Origin: Epithemia pelagica
Taxonomy: Eukaryota > Bacillariophyta > Bacillariophyceae > Surirellales > Surirellaceae
Length of the DNA: 64,000 nt
Assembly: GCA_946965045.2 (NCBI GenBank)
Contig: OX337239.1
Span: 248,001-312,000 of the forward strand
Direction of reading: 5' to 3'
Below the pieces are notes generated by a model. That model saw only the letters and a list, made by a program, of their open reading frames with translations, searched no databases and was not told the origin of the DNA. The translations under genes and the position numbers were made by a program. This document shows positions 1 to 10,915 of this stretch, piece by piece; positions within the stretch are counted from its first letter, which is position 1; each line of letters starts with the position of its first letter.

Positions 1-99
1 CTCCGATGCTTCTATACCACCTCCAAGAGCCATGAATGTACTCAAACGATAATACTTTAGTGTACCAAAGTCGTTTGTGCGACACCTGGTTGTTGGAAA

Positions 100-530
100 A
101 ACAAAATCCCAGCTTTGATTCAAAAGACATTTCCCACGTACCCAAGGTCGGCCGCCGACGGCCATGGGGATCTCTACCCCCAACTCGCATGAGGATAACG
201 GGAAACCCATGCACACCCGCGCCAATTTCCAAACATTGGAATATTTCAAAGTGTTCTCTTTCCACCAATCCTACCGAGGGTCCTAAACTCGTTGTTGGTC
301 TTTGGATCGGCGGGGCAGTCCTGTGGCGGATTGGTATCCATGGAGCTCAATTTGACCTTTGGAAAGAAAAGTCATTTTCTTGGACCTTGGATCTGGAGCA
401 TAGGTCTTACAGGATGCCAGATGACACCCGAGCTGTTGCGAGCCAACTCCACCAAGTTCACCGAGGGATTCATGAAAGTAGACTTGATCCTGGATGACAT
501 GAAGGAATGGTCCCAATACTTCCATGAAAT
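100..530 (-). pseudogene. Degenerate hAT transposase fragment
   Basis: Decayed relative of the hAT transposase at 4301-6990. On the minus strand the peptide pieces IQDQVYFHESLGEL, DPRSKKM and ELHGYQSATGLPRRSKDQQR match IQDEVYFNESLGEL, DPRSKKM and ELQEYQSAAGLPYRTKDKQR of the full copy. The segments between them are missing, so this copy carries internal deletions as well as frame breaks. Nucleotide similarity continues toward position 60, past the end of the coding part of the full copy. It cannot encode a working transposase. Seen directly by comparison within the window; family assignment follows the full copy. Confidence 0.75.
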
Positions 531-2755
531 ACACACTGCAATGCGATGCCAAGTTTGAATTGCACATACTATTTTCCGTTCCGTAGGATATAAAGGAAAC
601 CACACGCTTGGCGCATCACAGAGGATCGTCGCTTTTTCGTAGACAGGCATCCAAAACTATGCCGGGTTGGGGCCCTTTTGATGTCGGCATTCGTTTCGAC
701 TGTCAGCAGGAGAAACTCGGTTACCATGGATGTTTCCTTGTCCTTGGCAATCGAAGCATTTGCGGCAACCATCTTCTCATCATGGCGTGCGGTATTCTTG
801 TCCGCATAATCATCATAGTCTTCTTCTTCTTCTTGTTCCGTAACTGTGAGTTTGATAGAAAATGATGCTCCTCGTCGAGTGGCTTCCCAACACTGCCAAA
901 AAGTGAATCGCCAACCAAAAGCACACGCTCTGCCATTCCTGACAACGTTTCACTTCTGTGAAGACGCTTGTAGCGAGATACTACACATCATCGTGCATGG
1001 ACCGGATGAGTCAAGCCTTTTGGTTTCGAAGACTTCCACAGAGCCCTTGTCGAAAGATCGCTCCTGTCCTATCGCGGATCTATCGCGTAAAACCCAATCA
1101 CACTTTCGCGCAAGCCGGCATGCGATGATCGCCGGTCGGTGTAAAAGCAAGCCGAGACCACCTTTGAAAAAGCGATGGATGCCACACAATAACAAGCGGA
1201 AAAGTCTTTCTCTCGTCATCTTGTTTTCTTTTGATCCATCGACTATGGAATTTGGAATGGCTACTCAGGGCCAGGTTTCTACTGCTTGGCGTCGAGTCCC
1301 GATCAAGACAAATGATGAAACAATGGTTCTAGGCCATTGACATTGACCACACTCCTACCAATGCTGCTGCTGTAAAAAGTGTGCTAATTGAAAACTTGAC
1401 CAAGAGTTCGGTCTCGAACCATTCTTTGTCGTCCTTGACGACGGACCTATGTGATAGCGATGGTGCATGGTTAACACATCTGCATCGTGTGAACCTTTGG
1501 ACATATATTATCTTGCAGGGCTTGATGTGAATCGGTATCCTGGAGTGGTAAATGCGTCGATCCACAAGTCGAGCCAAATCACTCAAGAGAGGAATGTTTC
1601 TCTCACAGGCACTTGGTTCCATTCAAACCACCAAGCTAGTTTACAAGGAGATGTTGTTTCATTCGTTATTACCAAGGATTCATGTGTGGAGGTGCGACTG
1701 GGCAATCTTTTGTCGGTTTAGTCACCAGACCTTTGATTCACATGTCTTTCTAAAGAGCGTGCGTCAAATCCTCGTTGAGGAGGAAGAAGGAGACTTACCC
1801 ATCAACCCAGAGCAAACAGCGAATTTAAAACAGGAATCAAACGAGTCCTTTGCATGATTCTTCAGTGGTTCAGTGTGTGAGCATAAAGCTGCTCTTGAGT
1901 CGCCGCAACACCAAGGACCAAAGCAGCGATCCATTGTGCACTCAGACAAGAGCACTATGTGTGTGTGGGACAGGGCCGATTTCTTTCGAAATGGGCAGGG
2001 AATTCAAAGGACTCTATGCTTTCTAATATCTGCTGATCTGTCCTTCAGGAACCATGAAAAATGACGGAATTTGCCGCAACTAGTGGCCTCAAATTGTGCT
2101 AGTCACTCAATGACACATTTGCAATACTGGACTCGTTTGTGTTTGACCTTCTGGAACAAATATCAGTTAATACAGTATATTGCTTTCTTGACGAGATGTA
2201 CTACGCGAGACTGAGAGGTTGAAGGACCACATATTCGTGATGGGGCAAGCAAAAAGTAGCCAGGAATTCCATGATCTCCGCCAGCAGAATATGACACATC
2301 AAGATCAGAATACAGTACAACAGTACCACTTGATGCGAACTAATCTCGCTCTCGTTCTTTTCTGAAAACCGTGGACCAAACTGCTGGTGTGATGGATTTC
2401 GATTGGTCGGTCGGCTTGCGATCAGGTTCCGCACCTCTTTTGTTCTCTTCGTGGCGTGCGCGTTGACACTCAACAAAGCAAACTTGTTCATGAAAGGATG
2501 GCTTTGTATCCACAGATACCAAAAACCATCCATGTGCGTGTGTACCGTGGAGCAGTCTACGCCAACTTCCACAGAGTCTCTCGCATCGTCATGTGGGAGC
2601 GGGAACGAAACAAAGCTGGGAACGAAAGCAAGCAACGAAACACGCTCCAATGGACGAATCGGACCCATCACACCTGCGATTCAAAGGGGTGCAATGCCAA
2701 GAGTGACAAAACGCAACATCACTCGAAACGATCACCTGAACAAAGGATCATCATA
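531..2755. other. No convincing gene
   Basis: Several open frames of 60-165 codons occur on both strands, but none shows a recognisable domain, a clean start context or a match elsewhere in the window. The longest, 846-1340 on the plus strand, has mixed composition and no motif. I see no RNA gene or repeat. It may hold decayed coding sequence near 1330-1860, which I cannot identify. Confidence 0.4.
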
Positions 2756-3844
2756 ATGGACAAACATGAAAAAGCGTTTCTGTCAGGACTTGTGTTTGTC
2801 AATGACAAAGACAAAGCAAGTCCCATTTGGAGGCCATCCAGTTGGCCTCCACTGTTGGGAGGGAATCGGATACACCACACGTCGAATGTTGTGCATGATC
2901 CATCCTCGAACCACGTCAAGAACGTGGTGATACTCGGAGGACTCATGCTGGAAATTTCCGCCGATTACACAAATTCGGTGATTCTTCTCAATGTTCATCG
3001 TACGAAGTGGCAAGAAGGACCACCTATGAAAGAAAGACGGATCAATCATGCCTCGGTGGTATGCAATGGCGCTGTTTACGCCATTGGTGGAGACAACGGC
3101 TCATCTTACTTGGACTCGATTGAACGCATCAATGTTGAGGAGTTGATTCAACATTCATCATCATCTTCCACTAGCAGCGCGAATGGATGGACGATGTTGA
3201 ACTGTCGTTTGTCAATGAAACGAAAAGGGTGTGCCGCGGCTGTTGTACACGACAGATTTATTGTGGTGGCAGGGGGCTACAATGGAAATAATTATTTATC
3301 ATCTGTTGACATCCTCGACACGGCCTTTGGAAATTCATGTTTGGTCATATCTGGACCATCGATGGAAAAATATCGATGCTATTTTGGAATGGCTGTGATT
3401 GGTCGACGCATCTATGCTGTTTGCGGGTGGCGCTATTCGAACTCGGTCGAATATCTGGAGTTTGATGACTTGTTGGACAAGAAAGCGAATAGTGCAACAT
3501 CTGTGTTCCCATGGTCCAAGTCCTGGACGATACACAAGGATCTTAGACTGAAGTCGTGTCCTGGGCGACATGCTGTAGTCCGAGTGGGCTCCTGTCTTGT
3601 TTTTGCAGGAGACCTCACGACGAACAACAGCAGTGAACAATCACGTTCTGTGCAAGTTCTTGATGTTGTGAAAAATGTTGTTTGGAGGCTTCCGGATATG
3701 AGAGTGACAAGGTCTGGTTGTAGCATGGTGTCTTTGTTGAATGGCATTGCTGTGATCGGTGGACATGTAACACTGTCACTGGTGGACAAGAACAGTTGGC
3801 TATTTGCTCGTTTGTTGGCCATCGGCAAAGTTCCAACCGAATAA
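2756..3844 (+). CDS. Kelch-repeat protein
   Basis: 362-residue protein built of kelch-type beta-propeller blades. Repeats show the usual Gly-Gly followed by spaced Tyr and Trp: VVCNGAVYAIGGDNG, VVHDRFIVVAGGYNG, AVIGRRIYAVCGWR, VRVGSCLVFAGD and MVSLLNGIAVIGGH. At least five blades are visible. There is no F-box, BTB or BACK domain, no signal peptide and no membrane segment, so it is probably a soluble intracellular interaction module. I chose the ATG at 2756 because the kelch region begins just after it. The frame stays open upstream to an earlier ATG at 2498, but that extension has no domain character. Fragments of a related gene lie at about 10540-10915. Family call is firm; partner and function are unknown. 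Confidence 0.8.
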   Translation: MDKHEKAFLSGLVFVNDKDKASPIWRPSSWPPLLGGNRIHHTSNVVHDPSSNHVKNVVILGGLMLEISADYTNSVILLNVHRTKWQEGPPMKERRINHASVVCNGAVYAIGGDNGSSYLDSIERINVEELIQHSSSSSTSSANGWTMLNCRLSMKRKGCAAAVVHDRFIVVAGGYNGNNYLSSVDILDTAFGNSCLVISGPSMEKYRCYFGMAVIGRRIYAVCGWRYSNSVEYLEFDDLLDKKANSATSVFPWSKSWTIHKDLRLKSCPGRHAVVRVGSCLVFAGDLTTNNSSEQSRSVQVLDVVKNVVWRLPDMRVTRSGCSMVSLLNGIAVIGGHVTLSLVDKNSWLFARLLAIGKVPTE

Positions 3845-4300
3845 GAGGAACGCGTGCGTCGAACGATAGCAAGTAAAAAAATTTTCAATCTTTGATTCCG
3901 AGCTCCAAGTATTAACGTTTAGCCAGTTTTTATTGTGGGTACTATGGGTCATCGCGTGATAGATTCGTTGTCAAGCACTCTCACTCGTGCAGAAGATGAC
4001 GCTGGCAGGTTCGAGAAACTTGTCTTTGCTCTCGTCTCACAGGTGATGGGGTCTTCACATTTGGGCAATGGATCACCGTTCTTGAAACTATACGGCTTCC
4101 TTACGTACCACTTTGGATTTCTCACATCTCTCCGACTTGATGCTATCGTTGGTACAAACGTCGTTTGTGCTACACACCCAGCGACAAGGAATTGTTGGAC
4201 ACGTATAATACTTAGTATACATACAATTCGAGAGACCGCGTGTGTCTTTCGTAGAACTATCTATCTTGTGTGTTGTGTTGTTGTTGTTGTTGTTGTCCTT

Positions 4301-6990
4301 TTACTGAAAGACAAAATCCCAGTTTTGATTCAAGAAATGGACATCCCCCACATCCCCCAGGTCGGCCACGGACGACGATTGCGGCGATGGCAATGCGGTA
4401 ATACTCAAGGTCCGGCCCGACTCGCACGACGAGGCCGGAAAGCCCAAATAGAGTCGTGCCAATTTCCACACATTGGGATACTTCGTGGTATTCTCTTTCC
4501 ACCAATCCTGAAGAGGATCGTACACTCGTTGTTTGTCCTTGGTGCGGTAGGGCAGTCCGGCGGCCGATTGGTATTCTTGAAGCTCAATCTTGACCTTGGT
4601 CGTCCACATGACTGTATCCAACCCATTCATGGCGGAAGGCGGACCCAGCTCTTCCACATCCTCTTCATATTCGTCCATCCAACTCGTGTCCATGCCGTTC
4701 ATCGTGGCGGATGCTGATTGGTTTTCCTTGACGCCCTCCGTCTCAGAGTGTTGTGGCTCTCCTCCCTCCGTTTCCCCCAGAGCCACGAGTTCGGTCAAAA
4801 TGGCGTCCCATACTCGGGTTTTGCACTCTTCGGTCAGACAGGGCATTTTCTTGGACCGGGGATCGAGCGCATAGGCCTTGTAAAAGGCCGGATGCAATCC
4901 CATGCGCTGTTGTTGCGCGCCAACTCCCCCTTGTCCTTCCTCATCCGCGGTGTGATGGTGAAAGCCATCCTTGACATTGCCCAACCGGCCTTGGAGAATG
5001 GCCCTCATTTCCTTGACCAGTTCGCCGAGCGATTCATTAAAGTAGACTTCATCCTGAATGGCCGAAAGGTTTCGTTCCATATTGGTAATAATGGGAATCA
5101 CAATGGAGGACGTGACACAGTCAGGCTCGGATAATTGTTTTTGGGCCGTCTTGAAGGGTCCCAACAAAATGGTGAGTTGATTCAAGGCACTCCATTCATC
5201 CGTCGACAAGGGTTGGGGCAACTTGTAATGGCACGGTCCACCACCATGTTTGGGTTTGGTCGTGGCCCATTGTTTGAGCATTTCCGTATCATGGTCGCCA
5301 AAAAATTTTTGAATACTCGTCTTGACTTGGAGCATGCGTTCGACCGATTCCAGCGTCGACCACCATCGCGTCACTTCGTCCCGGACCAAGGAGTGAATGG
5401 TTCCACCACCACCACCACCACTACCTGGTTGCTGTGGAACTTGCTGCATGCACTGTTCCAAGGCTTGCAGTGCGGGCGGTGATTTGTGAAAAAAGGAAAT
5501 GATGCGTCGCATCTTTTGCATGACCGACATGGAGGAGACAGGAACCGTATCGTCCTCCATATCATCATCATCGTCGTCATCGGTATATACATCATCAACG
5601 GTTCCCAAGACTTGACCCAAGGGTTGAGCATTAAAGGCCAGGTTGGCCACGAGCTGTGGTGGTACGAGTTCCAAAAACATACAGACACGAGAGAGAAACA
5701 GAGAGACAGAGACATATAGAGAGAATAGAAAAGGAATATATAGATGTGTGTGTTGTGTCAGAGAAAGAGAGAAACCTGGAGGCTTGATTCCCAACGGTCC
5801 GAGAAAAAGAACAATTACACAACAACTGTGTCGCGTACCTGAATGACATGATCCATACAATAGACATGATCTTGACGGTCACAGTCCACGACGTGGACAC
5901 CGGCCAATTGGAAATTGGCGGCCGTATCGGACACGAGGAATCGTGCGTGAGGAATCTTCCATTCCAGACATTTGGGTTGCACGTGGATGCGAATGCGTTC
6001 GGCCGATGTGGCACCATGATACTGATAGAGTCCCAGAACGGCACTTTGAATGGAAAAGTCGTCATCGATAAAGTGCGCCGTCAAACAGGCATAGGTATTG
6101 CCCCGTCGACTCGTCCAATGATCGGTAGCCAAGGCAATCGTCTTGTCGTGCAAGCGGTGTTGAAGTTTCTCGCGGCCTTCCTTGGCCAAAAAGGTGGTGA
6201 GTTCCGACACTTTGCGGGCATCAAAGTCATAATTGGCTCCCACCTTGGCACATTCGGCAATGCCATGTCGCAACGTGTCAAAGGAGGGAGTGTCAAAGAC
6301 CGATAGAGGTGTCAGAGTTTGCACATGAAACTGGACATGAGCATTCAAACACTTGAGCGACAAGTCTTCTTTGGCACGGTTGGATTTGGCCGTCGGAGGA
6401 GGACTGGCCAAGGGAGCCGTTGGTATTGTGGCGCCGGCAGCAGCAGCGGCGGTGGTGGCCGTTGCGGATGCTATCATGGGCGGAGCTTTGGATTTGCGAG
6501 GCGCCCCAATGGTGCGAATGACGGGTGATTTTTTGCCGCCCTTGACGGCCAAGGAGGATTTTTCGAGATCGACGCCCAATTTGGCCGCCGTGGCGTAGTA
6601 AAGGGCCTTGTGCAAGGAACTTCGCATGTGCTTGTCCATGGAGGAGTAGCCGCGTTTGTCAATAATAATGGAGGCGCCACAGAGATTGCACACGGCCGAT
6701 TTGACTTGAGTTTGATGGACCGTCCCATCGGGATGCATCCGTTGAACGTCCTTGGTGCCAATGTGAAAGAAATTCCAATATAAGGACATTTTTTGCGCAT
6801 CGGGCACTTGCAAACCGAGACCGGTCATGGACGGATGAGGTTTGGTCACGTCCAAGTCCATACCCGTATTCGGATCCTGAATGACAATGGGCATTCGTTG
6901 ATACTTGGCCGATGCGACGGGTAGCTTCATGGCGCGCTGATGTTGTTGTTTGCTATTGTGGTGGTTGCGATCATTTTTGCTCGTCCCCAT
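4301..6990 (-). CDS. hAT-family transposase with one intron
   Basis: Transposase of a hAT DNA transposon, 834 residues after splicing. Exon 1 runs 6990-5839 and exon 2 5653-4301. The 185-bp GT-AG intron (5838-5654) sits exactly between CMDHVIQ and LVANLAFN, in phase 0. A BED-type zinc finger lies near residues 98-128 (Cys101, Cys104, His121, His127). Then comes the RNase-H-like core with ATDHWTS and FLVSDTAAN. The C-terminal hATC dimerisation motif is WKLARLYLGFPASSCESGR, where most relatives have SER. Length is normal for the family and the frame is intact, so the gene could be functional. I could not identify terminal inverted repeats. A degenerate copy lies at 100-530. Confidence 0.85.
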
Positions 6991-7247
6991 TTTAGACTTG
7001 TGTGTATTGTAGAATGTTCCCTCTTTGATATGTTCCCACTGTTACGGACAGTCTCTCTCCCTCTTTTCTTGGATCCACAACGTCGCTCTCCAGAGTCTCA
7101 TAAGTCGATCATCGACAGGAAAAAATTGAAAAACCACACGAAAAAGGGGCATCGCCATTTTTTCAGAGATGATGGTTCGACGTGGCACTATACCGTGAAC
7201 TGTAGCTACGACATTTGGATCACTGTCTGGTGTGGTGTCGGGATGCT

Positions 7248-7592
7248 CTAGCACCTCGAGTTATAATAGCGATTGTAGCGTGCCTCCTTGAACCTCTCTT
7301 CCATAGCTAGCTGGCTATAGCGAGGTGTGTTCCGGTCGTCCACAACGAGGATTCCTTCCACGATACTATAGCATACAAAGAATACGAAAGGATGCCGACC
7401 GTTTGGCCCTTGTTGTTGTTGTTGTTGACGGTGGCGAAATGGTTGTTTCGCGGAGCTAGCTAGTACCATAGACGTGGAAGAAGGGTGTGGTACTTGGTTG
7501 GTTCCGTTCGATACTAGGTTTGTGGATCCACCGATGCTTCCCAGCAAGCACCATAGGAGGAGAATGTGCCAAATCATTACGATTGGTTCCAT
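7248..7592 (-). CDS. Small putative secreted or membrane protein
   Basis: 114-codon frame starting MEPIVMIWHILLLWCLLGS, which looks like a signal peptide or anchor, followed by TNLVSNGTNQ, a short Gln run and a second hydrophobic patch (HPFVFFVCYSIVEGILVV). No family is recognised. It lies upstream of the hAT gene and downstream of a hairpin, so it could be chance sequence. The hydrophobic N-terminus after a real ATG is the only support. Confidence 0.22.
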   Translation of the reverse strand: MEPIVMIWHILLLWCLLGSIGGSTNLVSNGTNQVPHPSSTSMVLASSAKQPFRHRQQQQQQGPNGRHPFVFFVCYSIVEGILVVDDRNTPRYSQLAMEERFKEARYNRYYNSRC

Positions 7593-8529
7593 CCTCTGTC
7601 CGAATGGGGACCTTTTTCGTACGCGGCTTTGGTACAAGAGGTTGAGACGACGACAAAGACATGGTGAACGGGACCCCGAGTTTCGGGATTCGAACTGTCA
7701 ACTGTGAGTAGTAAGAGTCATGATAGGCCCAATGTTGGACCTGGGCAAGCGCCCAAAGCCCTCAGCAGTTTTGCTCGTGGACGCGGAAGCTGAACAAAAG
7801 TACCATCTTCAGAAGTTTATATTCGTTTGCCGATGTAGTTTGTGTGTCATGTTGATTGCAACAAGACACACAAATTGCATCGGCACACGAATACATCCTT
7901 CTGAAGTTGGGCATGGAGACTCAGAGCAACTTCCTCTGCTTTGGGAACTCGAACTTCTGTCGGTCTCGCTTGTGTGACGTTCCGACATGGAATTTCTACC
8001 AGTTCAGCTACGGGTGGTCCCGGACGCAACCTTCAGGGTTGTGTTTGGTATATATTCCCTGTAGATATATTCTCAGGATATGTAGTCCTTTCCCGGAACG
8101 GGACAACAAATAATAATCTCTCCCGCTCCATCAGTCTCGAGACTCCAGACCACCCAGACTCCAGACCAAAGCACAAAGATTTCATCCCATTGTGGAAGGC
8201 ACAACGGGGGCGCAGCAGGGAGCACTATATCCAAAAGTCTCTAGGAGTATGTACCGTTAGCTAGTTAGAGGAAAGCTCCTCTCGTGATTCTTTGGATAGT
8301 AGTTGAGGTAGCTTTCCCATGGATCGGGGAAATCGAAGAGGAGTATCAGATGGATTGTACCAGTATACCATCTTTCTGTAGAGGGGCACTCCCGAAGATT
8401 GTCGAACATCACAGGATTCGTAGGATGCATTGTTGATGACAAGAAAAGAGTGTAACTTGATACTCTTAGAACCAACAACATTCTCTCCGCTCTCTTCTAG
8501 ATACACTTCACTTGACGACAGTTGGCAGT
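7593..8529. other. Intergenic, contains a hairpin; no gene seen
   Basis: Apart from the hairpin at 7807-7906 I see no coding region or RNA gene. The last part precedes the Rpn13 start codon at 8530 and should hold its promoter, but I see no identifiable element. Confidence 0.4.
7807..7906. repeat. Imperfect inverted repeat, 42-bp arms
   Basis: The left arm 7807-7848 begins CTTCAGAAG and ends TTTGTGTGTC. The right arm 7865-7906 is its reverse complement with about six mismatches. The loop is 16 nt (7849-7864). The arms are collinear with no gaps, so a transcript would fold into a near-continuous 42-bp stem. It may be the remains of a foldback element or MITE, or the source of a hairpin RNA. 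Confidence 0.8.
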
Positions 8530-9855
8530 ATGTATTCGGATTTGTTTGATCAATTGGGTGGTCGAGGAGCTGGCGGCGGTGGCAATCGCTCCTCCGAGAA
8601 CAACAACACGAGCAGTCGAGCCGCCCAAGGCCCCCCGCCCTTGGTGGCACTCAAGGCGGGCAAACTCACCTTGACGCCCTCTTCCACCACCACCGAATCA
8701 TCATCTTTGTCGTATCGCTGCGTCGCGGATCCCCGTCGAGGAGAAATTCGATTGGTCTATCAAGCCGATGCCGGTGGGTTGACCTGGCAATGGTACGATC
8801 GTCGCGACGAAACCGTGGTGGATACCTATCCTCTTTCCACCACCACGACGTCGTCATATGGCAGTTTGGACCGGGTCCCCTTGACGGGCAAACGTCACGA
8901 ACGAGATCGCATCTATGTCTGGTCGCGACCACAAGAAGAAGAACCACCCGAGACCACCACTACCAATACTACTCCTGCCATGGACTATGACATGTATTGG
9001 ATGCAAGACGAATCGACCGAACAGGAAGACGCCTTGATTCAGGAACTCAATTCCTACTTGGCCAATCCTGCCAAGGCGGCGGCAAACAACACCAATGCGC
9101 CAGGAACCACGTCCACCACCACCACGGGGAGTGGTGCCGTTGCCACGACGAGTACGGGCAATGCGGCCACGAGCACCACCACCACCAGCAACAACACTAC
9201 CAATAACAACAATTCGTTGCAAGTGGATGCCTTGTCGACCATTTTGGAAAATTTGGGCATGCCGCAGCCCACGGCCGGCGGCACCAGCAATACTGCGGCA
9301 AGTGGAACGGGCACCTTGACCTTGGCCGATTTGCAAGGGGCCATGGCGCAAATGCAGCAGCAGCCACCATCGTCAACATCACCGCCCGTGGCCATTCCCT
9401 TGACCGAAGTGGTGACACCGGCCGCCATTACGGCCTTGCTGGAATCGGACGATCCCACGGTCCGACAACGTTTGGCGGCCTTGTTGCCCTCCTCCTCGGA
9501 GGACGGCAACAATTCATCCGAGCAAACCTTGGCGGACAATTTACGATCGCCCCAAGTCCAACAAACCTTGCGAAGTTTGACGCAAGCCTTGTTGCCCGAT
9601 GATCATGGCAATGTCGATGGATTCTTGTCCGTCTTGGCCAATTTTCAATTAAATGGCAACAACAACAATAATAGTAATTTGACACCCCAAGCCATGGCCA
9701 ATCCCATTCAAGCCTTTTTGGATGCCATTCAAGAATCCGTCCAAGAGAACACTGCTACTACGACTGCACCAGCCGCAGACACGGAGGGGGGAGAGTCCAA
9801 AGAAGAAGACCAACAAGAGGAAAAGAGTGATGATCCCATGGACGAAGGCAACTAG
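8530..9855 (+). CDS. ADRM1: Proteasomal ubiquitin receptor Rpn13/ADRM1
   Basis: 441-residue homologue of Rpn13 (ADRM1), the 19S proteasome subunit that binds ubiquitin chains and recruits and activates the deubiquitinase UCH37. Residues about 36-180 form the Pru domain: LVALKAGKLTLTP, IRLVYQADAGGLTWQWYDR, RIYVWSRP, MYWMQDESTEQEDALIQELN. This parallels the hallmark order of the family ending in FWMQEP..D....LNxYL. A Thr/Asn/Gln-rich linker follows. A C-terminal DEUBAD-like region (about 295-415) contains VVTPAAITALLESDDPTVRQ, LRSPQVQQTLRSLTQAL and NPIQAFLDAIQ. The tail is acidic. The real ATG is at 8530 (MYSDLFDQLGG). No intron is needed. Expected in nucleus and cytosol. Confidence 0.9.
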   Translation: MYSDLFDQLGGRGAGGGGNRSSENNNTSSRAAQGPPPLVALKAGKLTLTPSSTTTESSSLSYRCVADPRRGEIRLVYQADAGGLTWQWYDRRDETVVDTYPLSTTTTSSYGSLDRVPLTGKRHERDRIYVWSRPQEEEPPETTTTNTTPAMDYDMYWMQDESTEQEDALIQELNSYLANPAKAAANNTNAPGTTSTTTTGSGAVATTSTGNAATSTTTTSNNTTNNNNSLQVDALSTILENLGMPQPTAGGTSNTAASGTGTLTLADLQGAMAQMQQQPPSSTSPPVAIPLTEVVTPAAITALLESDDPTVRQRLAALLPSSSEDGNNSSEQTLADNLRSPQVQQTLRSLTQALLPDDHGNVDGFLSVLANFQLNGNNNNNSNLTPQAMANPIQAFLDAIQESVQENTATTTAPAADTEGGESKEEDQQEEKSDDPMDEGN

Positions 9856-10106
9856 GTAGCCTCCTAGAACGACGATCTAGTTCCAAAGAAGAATTCCAAC
9901 CAACAAACCGAACTGGCGCCGTCGGTTGCGGTTTCCCTCGTAGAGTCATAGTCTGCCAGTAGAATAGCAACACCCAAAGGAATGTGGTCTCATTCGGGTG
10001 GTGTTGCACTCTCTCTATAATAATACTCCTATTCGAATACACCCGTTTGCCCACACACGCACACGGAACCGACTCTCTTCGAATAGCTAGTCGAGTATAG
10101 ATACCC

Positions 10107-10234
10107 GATAGAGGTTTGGACAGTGCCGCAGTTCCGTGTTGGCAATCTCGTGGGCGCAAAGGTTGGGTATCGATAGAGGTTTGGATGGTGCCGAAGTTCC
10201 GTGTTGGCAATCTCGTGGGCAAGGGTTGGGTATA
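10107..10234. repeat. Tandem duplication, 65-bp unit, two copies
   Basis: Unit one is 10107-10171 and unit two begins at 10172. Both start GATAGAGGTTTGGA and contain GTTCCGTGTTGGCAATCTCG; they differ at a few positions. It lies downstream of Rpn13 in non-coding sequence. Confidence 0.85.
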
Positions 10235-10238
10235 TCCG

Positions 10239-10255
10239 CCCCCCCCCCCCCCCCC
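10239..10255. repeat. Homopolymer of 17 C
   Basis: An uninterrupted run of 17 cytosines directly after the 65-bp tandem duplication. Length may be unreliable in an assembly. Confidence 0.85.
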
Positions 10256-10539
10256 AATTCGACACCAAACTACCTATTATACTACCACCAAAAGACGAAT
10301 CCGCCATGTGACGGAAGGTGCTGGGGTAAAGACCATGGGACTCCAAGAAGTACGTTCAAGTGGTCATGGCCGCCGGAGCTAGTGCATTAGGAGTACTACT
10401 AATAGCTACCCCCTTGCGGAGAGTGAGTCGCATAGTAGAGTCCAGTCTTGGAGCGCGCCTGTCGAGCCGATGTGTTCCGGACGATAGGCTCGTTCACGAA
10501 CATACAAGACCCACTGGAGCTGATTTTACCGCTTACATG

Positions 10540-10915
10540 GTTACTTTATCCCATTGCAATTTGCAATTCATCAAATTCCAGGTACTCCACAGAGTTCTTC
10601 AGTTCTTCGCTATGTCCTGGAAGAATGACACGGATATCCCCCAACCACATTTAGACAAGATCCTACTCGGACCATGCTATGGTCGAGTGGGGTCTCACTC
10701 GGACCATGGTTTGGTCGCAGTTGGAGCTTGTCTAATTGTGGTTGCAGGATATTGCCCGACAACGGAACTCTACATGACCAGTCATCAAGTTCAATGTATT
10801 CAACGGAGTCCTTCGCCATGTCCTGGAAGGTTGACATGGATCTTGTTCTTGGTAATGCTCGACTTGACCATGGTATGGTCAAGGTGGGATCTTGTATCGT
10901 TGTGGTTGGAGGACG
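10540..10915. pseudogene. Scrambled kelch gene fragments on both strands
   Basis: Kelch-like peptides related to the gene at 2756-3844 appear on both strands. Plus strand: HSDHGLVAVGACLIVVAGY (from about 10691) and RLDHGMVKVGSCIVVVGG (about 10858-10911). Minus strand: LDHSMVRVGSCLNVVGGY (about 10700-10645), MAKDSVEYIELDD (near 10820-10780) and ELKNSVEYLEFDEL (near 10610-10570). The intact gene has SVEYLEFDDLL and HAVVRVGSCLVFAGD. The pieces are interleaved in opposite orientations with no long open frame, so this is a rearranged pseudogene. A minor alternative is that one strand's matches are fortuitous. Confidence 0.55.

Noticed and set aside
2498-2755. Upstream extension of the kelch protein
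   Set aside because: In frame and starting with ATG, but without any domain or kelch character, so the ATG at 2756 is preferred.
7660-7720. tRNA-like T-arm (GGGATTCGAAC)
   Set aside because: The five-base stem around the loop does not pair and no acceptor, D or anticodon arms fit on either strand.
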